A stretch of DNA of 10,475 nt from an uncultured Prevotellaceae bacterium (lineage in GTDB: Bacteria > Bacteroidota > Bacteroidia > Bacteroidales > Bacteroidaceae), in contig CALDLA010000138.1 of the NCBI GenBank assembly GCA_937898415.1, positions 1-10,475 on the forward strand, written 5' to 3'. Below the pieces are notes generated by a model. It made no database searches. It was not told where the DNA came from and saw only the letters and a list, made by a program, of their open reading frames with translations. Shown here in pieces: positions 1 to 6,361 of the stretch; within the stretch, counting starts at the first letter, position 1, and every line of letters starts with the position of its first letter. A program made the position numbers and the translations under genes.

Positions 1-1
1 G

Positions 2-75
2 TGGACCAGCCAGGGCTTGAACCTGGGACCTCCAGATTATGAGTCTGTTGCTCTAACCAACTGAGCTACAAGTCC
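2..75 (-). tRNA. tRNA with CAT anticodon, probably elongator tRNA-Met
   Basis: Read on the minus strand, the segment folds as a full cloverleaf. The acceptor stem starts GGACTTG and pairs with CTGGTCC (one T-T mismatch), the D arm is TAGCTCAGTTGGTTAGAGCA, the anticodon loop is CTCATAA giving CAT, and the T arm is CCAGG-TTCAAGC-CCTGG. The discriminator base is A at position 2; position 1 is C, possibly the first base of an encoded CCA cut by the window edge. A CAT anticodon can belong to elongator Met, initiator Met or lysidine-modified tRNA-Ile2. The paired first acceptor base pair argues against the initiator. Met versus Ile2 cannot be settled by eye. It is transcribed away from ribF from its own promoter at 89-120. 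Confidence 0.93.
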
Positions 76-88
76 GGTTTTGCGGATG

Positions 89-120
89 CAAAGGTACACT
101 AAAATAATCAAATCTCCAAA
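89..120 (-). promoter_or_regulatory. Bacteroidetes-type promoter of the tRNA gene
   Basis: On the minus strand a -33 TTTG (120-117) is followed by a 20-base spacer and the -7 box TACCTTTG (96-89). This matches the housekeeping sigma consensus known for Bacteroides (TTTG, 19-21 bases, TAnnTTTG). The predicted start near 85 leaves about 10 bases before the mature tRNA 5' end at 75. The element is seen directly; the start site is inferred from family spacing. Confidence 0.8.
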
Positions 121-144
121 TTTTTTTGCTAAAATAGCAAATTA

Positions 145-176
145 TTTGGGATTTCGCTCAGTTATTCGTACCTTTG
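145..176 (+). promoter_or_regulatory. Bacteroidetes-type promoter of ribF
   Basis: A -33 TTTG (145-148), a 20-base spacer and the -7 box TACCTTTG (169-176) match the Bacteroides consensus exactly. The expected transcription start is about 180-182, only 3-5 bases before the ribF ATG at 185, so the mRNA should be nearly leaderless. It is divergent from the tRNA promoter, with 24 bases between the two -33 boxes. Confidence 0.8.
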
Positions 177-184
177 TGCCCTCA

Positions 185-1141
185 ATGAAGACAATTTACC
201 TCTATCAACTGACAGAATGTCTGGCGCCATGTGTTGCGACAATAGGTTTCTTTGACGGCGTTCATCTGGGGCACCGCTACCTTATTGATAAGGTGGTGGA
301 GAGGGCTCACGATGAAGGTCTGTTGTCGACAGTTGTCACTTTCGCACGTCATCCCCGTCAGGTGCTTAGCCCCGACTGGCATCCACAGTTAATTTCCACT
401 TTCGAGGAAAAAGTGGCGTTGCTTTCGCAGACGGACATTGACCAGTTGGTGGTGCTCGACTTCGACGCGTCGATGGCGGCATTGTCGGCCTATGACTTCA
501 TGCACGATGTGCTGCTCCTGAAGTTGGGTGTTAAGGTGTTGGTGACAGGTTATGACAATCACTTTGGTCATCGTCAGGCTGGCAGTACTGAGGGGTTTGA
601 CGACTATGTCGGCTATGGACGCGACATGGGAATGACCGTCTTGCAGGGAGATTCATTCGATGTGGAGGATATCCGTGTCAGTTCTTCCAAGGTCCGCCGG
701 TTGTTGGCAGCGGGTGATGTCGAGATGGCCGCTCGCTGTCTGGGGCGCCCTTATCGATTGACGGGTACTGTTGTCAGTGGTGAGCATATCGGAACTGACT
801 TGGGCTACCCGACGGCCAATCTCATGCCTTCCGATAAGTACAAGCAGATACCGGCTGCCGGTGTCTATGCCGTCAGGGCTCGTGTCGGTGATTCGCCGCA
901 GTGGAAGCCAGGTATGATGAATATAGGCAACCGTCCGACGTTTGGAGGTGACCATCTGACGCTGGAGACCCACCTTTTCCGTTTTGGGGACAATGTATAC
1001 GGTCAGCCGATGACGGTCTCGTTCGTCAGTCGTCTGCGCTCTGAATTGCGGTTTGACAGCCGTGAGGCACTGATGGATCAACTCTCGCTTGATGCCCGTC
1101 AGGCAGAAAGAATACTCAATGAAATGATAGAGATACAATGA
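185..1141 (+). CDS. ribF: Bifunctional riboflavin kinase / FAD synthetase
   Basis: This cytoplasmic enzyme phosphorylates riboflavin to FMN and then adenylates FMN to FAD. The 318-residue protein has the usual two-domain order and length. The N-terminal nucleotidyltransferase (about 15-180) carries the HxGH-type motif in TIGFFDGVHLGHR (19-31) and the VSSSKVRRLL motif (165-174). The C-terminal riboflavin kinase (about 185-315) shows GTDLGYPTAN (203-212), MNIGNRPTFGG (245-255) and a catalytic-type Glu in LETHLF near 261. The frame stays open upstream to an ATG at 80, but that start would lie before the promoter at 145-176, and the family N-terminus matches the ATG at 185, so 185 is chosen. Its stop overlaps the ATG of the following protease gene (ATGA), implying a two-gene operon. 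No FMN riboswitch is possible in the very short leader. Confidence 0.95.
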   Translation: MKTIYLYQLTECLAPCVATIGFFDGVHLGHRYLIDKVVERAHDEGLLSTVVTFARHPRQVLSPDWHPQLISTFEEKVALLSQTDIDQLVVLDFDASMAALSAYDFMHDVLLLKLGVKVLVTGYDNHFGHRQAGSTEGFDDYVGYGRDMGMTVLQGDSFDVEDIRVSSSKVRRLLAAGDVEMAARCLGRPYRLTGTVVSGEHIGTDLGYPTANLMPSDKYKQIPAAGVYAVRARVGDSPQWKPGMMNIGNRPTFGGDHLTLETHLFRFGDNVYGQPMTVSFVSRLRSELRFDSREALMDQLSLDARQAERILNEMIEIQ

Positions 1142-1905
1142 AGAAAGCAATTTTTTACACCTTGGCCTTTGCTGCCATTCAGTTACTGGTGCCTTATCTG
1201 ATTCAGACATTTCTGGGACTGCTGACGGGCAAGGAGTCTGCATCCCTCAATGCCACACAAATGATTATTTCACTGGCAGCGAGCAGTTTTGCGGTTATCG
1301 CCTTGTTCCTTTACCTGCATTGGGCCGAGGTATCGCGCAGTTATGTCCGTTCCCGTCCTTGGGACTCCCTCTTCTGGTGCGCCATTGCTGCGTTTGGGGT
1401 GATTATCCCTTCCAGTTTCCTTCAGGAGCAGATGCCTGAGTTGCCCAATATTGTTGAGCAGGAGTTCGACATGATTCTTCGCGACCGTTGGGGATATTTC
1501 GCCGTTGGCCTGCTGGCTCCTGTCTGCGAGGAACTGGTGTTCCGCGGTGCCATCCTCCGTGCCCTGTTAGGCAGCATTTCCCGTCACTGGCGGGCTATCG
1601 CTATCTCCGCTCTGCTTTTTGCCCTTATTCATGCGAATCCAGCCCAGATGCCTCATGCTTTCCTGGTGGGTTTGTTGCTGGGCTGGCTTTATTATCGTAC
1701 CTCCAGCATTGTTCCCGGCATTGTCTACCACTGGGTGAACAACAGTGTGGCCTATGTCGTCTACAATCTCTATCCTATTCCGCAGATGAAACTGATTGAC
1801 CTCTTTGGCAGCCAGCGTACAGTTGTTGCTGCTGTTCTCTTCTCACTGCTCATCCTTCTTCCGGCCCTCTACCAGCTGAATCTCCGGCTGCGTAAGGCGC
1901 AATAG
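1138..1905 (+). CDS. CPBP-family intramembrane glutamic-type protease (CAAX/Abi)
   Basis: This 255-residue polytopic membrane protein has hydrophobic segments around 5-29, 42-60, 78-95, 119-130, 153-165, 173-186, 190-207 and 226-246. The three signatures of the CPBP (Rce1-like, Abi) family are present and in order: EELVFR (131-136), FALIH (161-165) and HWVNN (198-202). These supply the putative catalytic Glu pair, His165, His198 and Asn202. The family includes prenyl-protein proteases in eukaryotes; bacterial members act in peptide or bacteriocin processing and immunity, or have no known substrate. Here the only context is ribF upstream, overlapping by 4 bases, with no peptide or bacteriocin gene nearby, so no substrate can be named. 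A strong terminator follows 25 bases after the stop. Confidence 0.9.
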   Translation: MKKAIFYTLAFAAIQLLVPYLIQTFLGLLTGKESASLNATQMIISLAASSFAVIALFLYLHWAEVSRSYVRSRPWDSLFWCAIAAFGVIIPSSFLQEQMPELPNIVEQEFDMILRDRWGYFAVGLLAPVCEELVFRGAILRALLGSISRHWRAIAISALLFALIHANPAQMPHAFLVGLLLGWLYYRTSSIVPGIVYHWVNNSVAYVVYNLYPIPQMKLIDLFGSQRTVVAAVLFSLLILLPALYQLNLRLRKAQ

Positions 1906-1930
1906 TTGATACGGACAAGAACAAAGAAAT

Positions 1931-1966
1931 GGGCCACCTCTCTCGTTGGTGGCCCGTACTTTTTTG
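1931..1966 (+). terminator. Rho-independent terminator after the ribF-protease pair
   Basis: A perfect 8-bp stem, GGGCCACC (1931-1938) with GGTGGCCC (1948-1955), encloses a 9-base loop and is followed after GTAC by a six-T run. It ends the plus-strand operon. On the minus strand the same stem is followed by ATTTCTTTG, a poorer T-run, so it may also stop transcription arriving from the convergent cluster. Confidence 0.85.
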
Positions 1967-2002
1967 TGCTTCAAAGTATGTTATGAAAAATTTGAGAGAA
2001 TC

Positions 2003-2018
2003 GAAGCTTCACAGCTTC
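2003..2018 (-). terminator. Possible weak terminator hairpin of the minus-strand cluster
   Basis: GAAGCT and AGCTTC form a 6-bp stem around a 4-base loop, about 75 bases past the stop of the probable anti-sigma gene. On the minus strand the T-rich run (AAATTTTT) comes about 9 bases after the stem instead of directly, so this is only a candidate. The rest of 1967-2094 is AT-rich and shows no gene or clear promoter. Confidence 0.3.
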
Positions 2019-2094
2019 TTTGTGATTGTTTTAAATTTTTAATGAATGGTTATTATAGAGAAAGCATAGAAAAAAATTATCTTTATTATACGTT

Positions 2095-2568
2095 TCAGTA
2101 TTTCGGTGCTTTGGGTACAGCTGCTTTAATGGAGTCCTCCAGCAGGTTTTCTGCCTGTATCGGTCCTGTGATTTCCACTGAGTCAGCCTCTTGCTGGTGA
2201 TACTTGGCGTATTCCTCCTTGGGGTCATCCCATCCGCGATCCCATGGTGCCTGAGCGGCATTGCCGAGTGTCAGTATGATGGCCACGATAGCCGCAGCCT
2301 TGAAGAACGGCATCAGCCGCTGAGTCAGAGAGACCACTTGGGCCTTTACAGGCTCACCCTGTTCTATCATGGAAAGTACGCGCTCATCGAAACTGTCGTC
2401 CAGCTGCTGTTCCCGTTGTGCCTCATAGGTGAAGAGCGTCTGGTATTTAACCAGCCAGACGGGTACATCCTCCTGCGAGAAGAATGTGCGCAGAATCTCT
2501 TCTTCCTTCAGCGTGGTCTCACACTGAAAGTAGCGCTCCAGCAATTGTTCAATGTACTTATAATCCAT
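2095..2568 (-). CDS. Small single-pass membrane protein, probable anti-sigma factor
   Basis: This 157-residue protein has three parts: a charged cytoplasmic N-terminus beginning MDYKYIEQLLERYFQCETTL, one hydrophobic segment around 85-105 (FFKAAAIVAIILTL), and a tail of about 50 hydrophilic residues. The N-terminal pattern of a short helix, a conserved WxC-like FQCETTLKEEE and a second acidic helix is common in proteins encoded next to ECF sigma factors in Bacteroidales. With the position directly after a sigma gene this suggests an anti-sigma role, binding the sigma factor at the membrane. No FecR or other sensor domain is visible. The ATG at 2568 is preferred to a TTG five codons upstream. 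The gene overlaps the sigma gene by 11 bases, so translation is probably coupled. Function is inferred from context. Confidence 0.7.
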   Translation of the reverse strand: MDYKYIEQLLERYFQCETTLKEEEILRTFFSQEDVPVWLVKYQTLFTYEAQREQQLDDSFDERVLSMIEQGEPVKAQVVSLTQRLMPFFKAAAIVAIILTLGNAAQAPWDRGWDDPKEEYAKYHQQEADSVEITGPIQAENLLEDSIKAAVPKAPKY

Positions 2569-3076
2569 ATTCTTCAGCTTCAATGTATCTTTGTTTTACT
2601 GCCTGACGAGCTCGGAAGATATTTACCTTTACCTGTTCCTCGCTGATGTTCATGATGACAGCAATTTCCTTATAGCTCTTCCCCTCGAAGTCTCGCAATT
2701 GCATCACGCTTCGCTGCTTCTCGGGCAGGCTGTTGATGAGTTTCCTTACCAGCGCCACCCGGTCTTGCTGTATGGTTTGCTCTTCGGGGTTTGCTGCGTA
2801 ACTGTGGTCTGGCGTGTCGTGCTCACCTGTGTCAAGGCTTTGATCCTGGTTGCCCATTTTCCTTGTCTTGTCAAGTGCCAGATTCCGGCAGATCGTCAGA
2901 CAGAAGGCTTCCATCGACTCTATCTGTTCCCACTGCGCACGTCGGTTCCAGATTTTCATCATTGTTTCCTGTACCACATCTTCCGCATCCGCAGGATTGA
3001 GAGTGATGCGGAGCGCCAGTCTGTAGAGTTCGTTCTTCAGCGGCAGGACGTCGTTTCGGAAACTGATTTTTTTCAC
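2558..3076 (-). CDS. ECF-type RNA polymerase sigma factor
   Basis: This 172-residue protein has sigma region 2 at about 10-75 (NPADAEDVVQETMMKIW, then FCLTICRNLALDKTRK) and sigma region 4 at about 112-162 (INSLPEKQRSVMQLRDFEGKS, then helix-turn-helix IAVIMNISEEQVKVNIFRAR). There is no region 1 or 3, which is the ECF layout. It should direct RNA polymerase to a small regulon not identifiable here. The start is GTG at 3076: an in-frame stop lies three codons upstream and the next in-frame Met is inside region 2. GAGAG stands just before it. The gene lies 57 bases after argB and may be read from the upstream operon; no confident promoter of its own was seen. The likely partner anti-sigma gene overlaps its 3' end. 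Confidence 0.93.
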   Translation of the reverse strand: MKKISFRNDVLPLKNELYRLALRITLNPADAEDVVQETMMKIWNRRAQWEQIESMEAFCLTICRNLALDKTRKMGNQDQSLDTGEHDTPDHSYAANPEEQTIQQDRVALVRKLINSLPEKQRSVMQLRDFEGKSYKEIAVIMNISEEQVKVNIFRARQAVKQRYIEAEEYGL

Positions 3077-3133
3077 CTCTCTATATAATAAGACGATTGA
3101 GGAGCGGAATAGTTACAGCAATTCGTAAAAAAA

Positions 3134-3907
3134 TTATTTGATGACAGTGCCGTGTTGTCCGTCGATGGCTGAAGCCAGCGTAATGATCACCTGGCTTACC
3201 CCTGCCTCAACAGCGGCGAGTGCATTCTCAATTTTGGGCAGCATGCCGCCGCTGATGGTACCGTCAGCCTTGAATTGTTCGAAGTCCGGGCGCGTAATGA
3301 CGGGAATTACAGACTCGTCATCATCGGGGTTGCTCAGTACACCTTTCTTCTCAAACGAGAAGATGAGAGTCACGTCATACAGCTCAGCCATCGCCTTGGC
3401 CACCTCCGAGGCCATCGTGTCGGCATTGGTATTCAGGATGTTTCCTTGTCCGTCGTGAGTCAGCGGAGCGATTACCGGGACTAAATTTTTCCCGATGAAA
3501 TGGGCAATTTTCTCGCCGTCAGCTTTCTTGACATCGCCCACGAATCCGTAGTCTATGCCGTTCTTCAGTGGCCGTTTCACTGAGCGGATAATGTCGCCGT
3601 CAGCACCACAAAGGCCGATGGCATCGACACCGAGTGCCTGCAGCGAAGCCACCACATGCTTGTTGACCAGTCCGCCGTAGACCATCGTCACCACCTCCAG
3701 CATCTCAGCATCCGTAATGCGCCGACCGTCCACCATCTTCGTCTCAATGCCCAAGGCAGCAGCCACCTTCGTAGCCCGCCGTCCACCGCCGTGTACTAAT
3801 ATCTTTGCCCCCTCAATGGCGGCAAAGTCCTTCAGCAGTTGCGTGAGCTGTGTCTCGTCCTCGACGACGGCACCTCCCACTTTTACAATAGTCAGTTTCT
3901 CCTTCAT
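3134..3907 (-). CDS. argB: Acetylglutamate kinase (amino-acid kinase family)
   Basis: This enzyme performs the second step of arginine synthesis, ATP-dependent phosphorylation of N-acetylglutamate, in the cytoplasm. The 257-residue protein has the amino-acid kinase fold signatures: KVGGAVV with Lys9 and Gly11-12, HGGGR (39-43), DGRRITD (60-66), a NTNADTMASEVA substrate/nucleotide segment near 160, and SGGMLPKI near 220 with the conserved Lys. The length is normal for the short bacterial form without an arginine-sensing N-terminal helix. Some Bacteroidetes run arginine synthesis through N-succinylated intermediates, so N-succinylglutamate is a possible true substrate; the sequence alone cannot decide. 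It lies 33 bases after speA, and that gap is a set of octamer repeats ending at its ATG. No other arg genes are in the window. Confidence 0.96.
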   Translation of the reverse strand: MKEKLTIVKVGGAVVEDETQLTQLLKDFAAIEGAKILVHGGGRRATKVAAALGIETKMVDGRRITDAEMLEVVTMVYGGLVNKHVVASLQALGVDAIGLCGADGDIIRSVKRPLKNGIDYGFVGDVKKADGEKIAHFIGKNLVPVIAPLTHDGQGNILNTNADTMASEVAKAMAELYDVTLIFSFEKKGVLSNPDDDESVIPVITRPDFEQFKADGTISGGMLPKIENALAAVEAGVSQVIITLASAIDGQHGTVIK

Positions 3908-3938
3908 GTTATTTTGTTATTGCGTTATTCCGTTATAA
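3908..3938 (-). repeat. Tandem octamers in the argB leader
   Basis: Read on the minus strand, the 33-base gap between speA and argB is TTATAAC followed by the octamers GGAATAAC, GCAATAAC and AAAATAAC, the last ending exactly at the argB ATG. The shared core is AATAAC with period 8. No Shine-Dalgarno site is present, so this A-rich stretch is also the ribosome-entry region. Confidence 0.75.
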
Positions 3939-3940
3939 CG

Positions 3941-5833
3941 CTATTCCAGATAAGTATAGCCATAGAGTCCGCTGCGATAGGTCGACAGGAACTCCTTGCC
4001 TTCCTCCAACGAGATTTTTCCCTCTTTGACGCTCTTCATCACCCAGATTTCCAGCTGGCGCACCAGTTTCTTCGGGTTGTACTGTACATATTCCAAGACC
4101 TCTTCCACCGTCTCACCGTCAATAATCTGGTCAATGTGGTAGTGGTCGTCCTTCACAGAGATGTGTACGGCGGTGGTGTCGCCGAAGAGGTTGTGCATGT
4201 CGCCTAAGATTTCCTGATAGGCGCCAACCAGGAACACGCCGAGATAGTAGTTCTCGTTACGCTTCAATGCATGGACGGGCAGTGAGTGCGAGTTGTGGCG
4301 GTTGGTTACAAAGTTGGCAATCTTACCGTCCGAGTCGCAGGTGATGTCTTGGATGGTGGCGTTTCGCGTCGGCCGTTCGTTCAGCCGCTGGATGGGCATG
4401 ATCGGGAATACCTGGTCGATGGCCCATGAGTCACTGAGACTCTGGAACAGCGAGAAGTTACAGAAGTACTTGTCGGCCAGCAGTTTGTCGATGTTCATCA
4501 ACTCCTCCGGCACGTGCTTCAGACTTTTTGCCAGTGCATGAATCTCGTGGCAGACGCTCCAGTACATCGCCTCGATTTCGGCACGCGTCTTCAGGTCAAC
4601 GATGCCGTGACTGAACAAGTCGAGCACCTCTTCCCTGATTTGCTCTGCATCGTGCCAGTCCTCCAGGACGTTACGCGGGCTCAGATTGTCCCAGATCTCA
4701 TACAGGTCCTTTACCAACTGATGTGAATTCTCGTCAGGCTCAAACTCCTCGGGCATCTCCGGCAGCGAAGCCGTTTCCAGCACGTTGATGACCAGTACCG
4801 AGTGGTGCGCGGCAAGCGAGCGTCCACTCTCAGTGATGATGTTCGGATGGGGCAGGCCGTTCTTGTTGGCAGCATCCACGAAGGTGTAGATGCAGTCGTT
4901 GACGTACTCCTGAATAGAGTAATTGACACTACTCTCGCTCGACGGCGACCTCGTGCCGTCGTAGTCGACACCCAGTCCGCCACCACAGTCGACGAACTCC
5001 ACCTGGTAGCCCATCTTGTGCAGCTGGATATAGAACTGTGAAGCCTCGCGCAGGGCGGTCTGTATGCGGCGTATCTTGGTTATCTGGCTACCGATGTGGA
5101 AGTGTATCAACTTCAGGCAGTCGCGCATGTCCTTCCTGTCGAGCATCTCGAGTGCCTCCAACAACTCGGCACTCGTCAGTCCGAACTTCGAGGCGTCGCC
5201 GCCGCTCTCCTCCCACTTGCCGCTTCCGCTGCTGGCCAGTTTGATGCGGATACCGATGTTCGGGCGTACGTCGAGCTTCTTGGCTATCTTGGCAATGATG
5301 TCCAGCTCGTTCAGTTTCTCTACGACGATGAAGATGCGCTTGCCCATCTTCTGCGCCAGCAGGGCCAGCTCAATGTATGACTGATCCTTGTAGCCGTTGC
5401 AGACGATGACCGAGTCACTCTGGCACTGCATGGCGATGACGGCATGCAATTCAGGCTTCGAGCCCGCCTCCAGACCGAGGTTGAACTTCCGCCCGTGCGA
5501 GATAATCTCCTCGACCACGGGCTGCATCTGGTTCACCTTGATAGGATAGATGACATAGTTCTCGCCTTTGTACTCATATTCCTCGGCCGCCTTCTTAAAA
5601 CAGCTCCACGTCTTCTCGATGCGGTTGTCCAGAATGTCGGGGAACCGCAGCAATACCGGTGCCGTCACGTCGCGCAGCGCCAGTTCGTCCATCACTTCGC
5701 GCAGGTCAATCTGCACAGAGTCCTTACACGGCGTGACGTAGACGTTTCCGTCGTCATTGATGCCGAAATACGAGGTGCCCCAACCGCCGATGTTGTACAG
5801 TTCGCGGGCGTCTTCAATGGTCCATTTCTTCAT
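3941..5833 (-). CDS. speA: Biosynthetic arginine decarboxylase (PLP-dependent)
   Basis: This enzyme decarboxylates L-arginine to agmatine, the entry to putrescine and spermidine synthesis. The 630-residue protein matches the fold-type III (alanine-racemase-like) biosynthetic family, whose usual length is about 630-660. The PLP lysine is Lys99 in YPIKVNQ. HFHIGSQ lies near 244, the glycine-rich phosphate-binding GGGLGVDYDGT near 282 and the active-site Cys499 in DITCDSDG. All are intact. Translation starts at the ATG at 5833, directly against the aroK stop with no spacer, which implies coupling. argB follows 33 bases later, so an arginine-consuming and an arginine-making enzyme share the transcript. 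The protein has no signal peptide and is cytoplasmic by sequence. Confidence 0.97.
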   Translation of the reverse strand: MKKWTIEDARELYNIGGWGTSYFGINDDGNVYVTPCKDSVQIDLREVMDELALRDVTAPVLLRFPDILDNRIEKTWSCFKKAAEEYEYKGENYVIYPIKVNQMQPVVEEIISHGRKFNLGLEAGSKPELHAVIAMQCQSDSVIVCNGYKDQSYIELALLAQKMGKRIFIVVEKLNELDIIAKIAKKLDVRPNIGIRIKLASSGSGKWEESGGDASKFGLTSAELLEALEMLDRKDMRDCLKLIHFHIGSQITKIRRIQTALREASQFYIQLHKMGYQVEFVDCGGGLGVDYDGTRSPSSESSVNYSIQEYVNDCIYTFVDAANKNGLPHPNIITESGRSLAAHHSVLVINVLETASLPEMPEEFEPDENSHQLVKDLYEIWDNLSPRNVLEDWHDAEQIREEVLDLFSHGIVDLKTRAEIEAMYWSVCHEIHALAKSLKHVPEELMNIDKLLADKYFCNFSLFQSLSDSWAIDQVFPIMPIQRLNERPTRNATIQDITCDSDGKIANFVTNRHNSHSLPVHALKRNENYYLGVFLVGAYQEILGDMHNLFGDTTAVHISVKDDHYHIDQIIDGETVEEVLEYVQYNPKKLVRQLEIWVMKSVKEGKISLEEGKEFLSTYRSGLYGYTYLE

Positions 5834-6361
5834 TTACAGGTCGAGCAGTTCTTTCAGTTTCTCTATTGTGATTTTTATCTTGTCGTAGTTGTCCATCAGG
5901 CTCACGTCCAGCGTGTATTTCGCCTTCATATAATAAGGTTCACGATACTCCAGCTGCTGCCGGATGAATCCTATCAGTTCCTCCGCCGACTTGCCTTTCA
6001 GCAGCGGTCGGTCGCCCTTGCCCATCAGCAGGTGCTCTTTCAGCACCTCCGGCTCACAGCGCAGAAAGACCACCCGTGCCTGCTGGTTCAGGTAGTCCAT
6101 GTTGTCGAAGAAGCAGGGGGTACCGCCGCCGCAGCTGATGACCACGTCCTCGAACTCAGCCACCTCGTGCAGCATGTTGCGCTCAATGACGCGGAACCCC
6201 TCTTCGCCGCGTTCGGCAAAGATCTGGCTCACCTTCTTCCGCATGCGGCTCTCAATGTACCAGTCCAGGTCGTAGAACGGCAGTCCTATCTCCTTGGCCA
6301 GTGCCTTGCCCACGGTGGTCTTTCCAGACCCCATATAGCCTATTAGGACTATCCTCTTCAT
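5834..6361 (-). CDS. aroK: Shikimate kinase
   Basis: This enzyme phosphorylates shikimate at the 3-hydroxyl with ATP, the fifth step of the shikimate pathway to chorismate and aromatic amino acids. The 175-residue protein has the P-loop GYMGSGKTT (8-16), the shikimate-binding FYDLDWYIE with Asp33 near the N-terminal end of the substrate pocket, the CGGGTP loop near 79 and the lid/adenine segment KGDRPLL near 115. Length and motif order are standard. The ATG overlaps the topA stop (ATGA) and its stop abuts the speA start, so it is tightly embedded in the operon. Nothing unusual is seen in catalytic residues. Confidence 0.97.
   Translation of the reverse strand: MKRIVLIGYMGSGKTTVGKALAKEIGLPFYDLDWYIESRMRKKVSQIFAERGEEGFRVIERNMLHEVAEFEDVVISCGGGTPCFFDNMDYLNQQARVVFLRCEPEVLKEHLLMGKGDRPLLKGKSAEELIGFIRQQLEYREPYYMKAKYTLDVSLMDNYDKIKITIEKLKELLDL

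Noticed and set aside
80..184. An N-terminal extension of ribF from the ATG at 80
   Set aside because: The extension covers the promoter boxes of both ribF and the tRNA and adds 35 residues not expected in the family.
653..1243. A 196-codon minus-strand frame opposite the 3' part of ribF
   Set aside because: It runs across the ribF/protease junction on the wrong strand and has no domain; ribF explains this region.
2569..2583. A TTG start five codons upstream for the probable anti-sigma gene
   Set aside because: The ATG at 2568 gives the N-terminus expected for this protein type, and an ATG is preferred over TTG.
5444..6346. A 300-codon open frame on the plus strand opposite aroK and the 5' end of speA
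   Set aside because: It is entirely antisense to two well-recognised enzymes; its His/Leu/Val/Gln-rich translation is typical of a shadow frame and matches no family I know.
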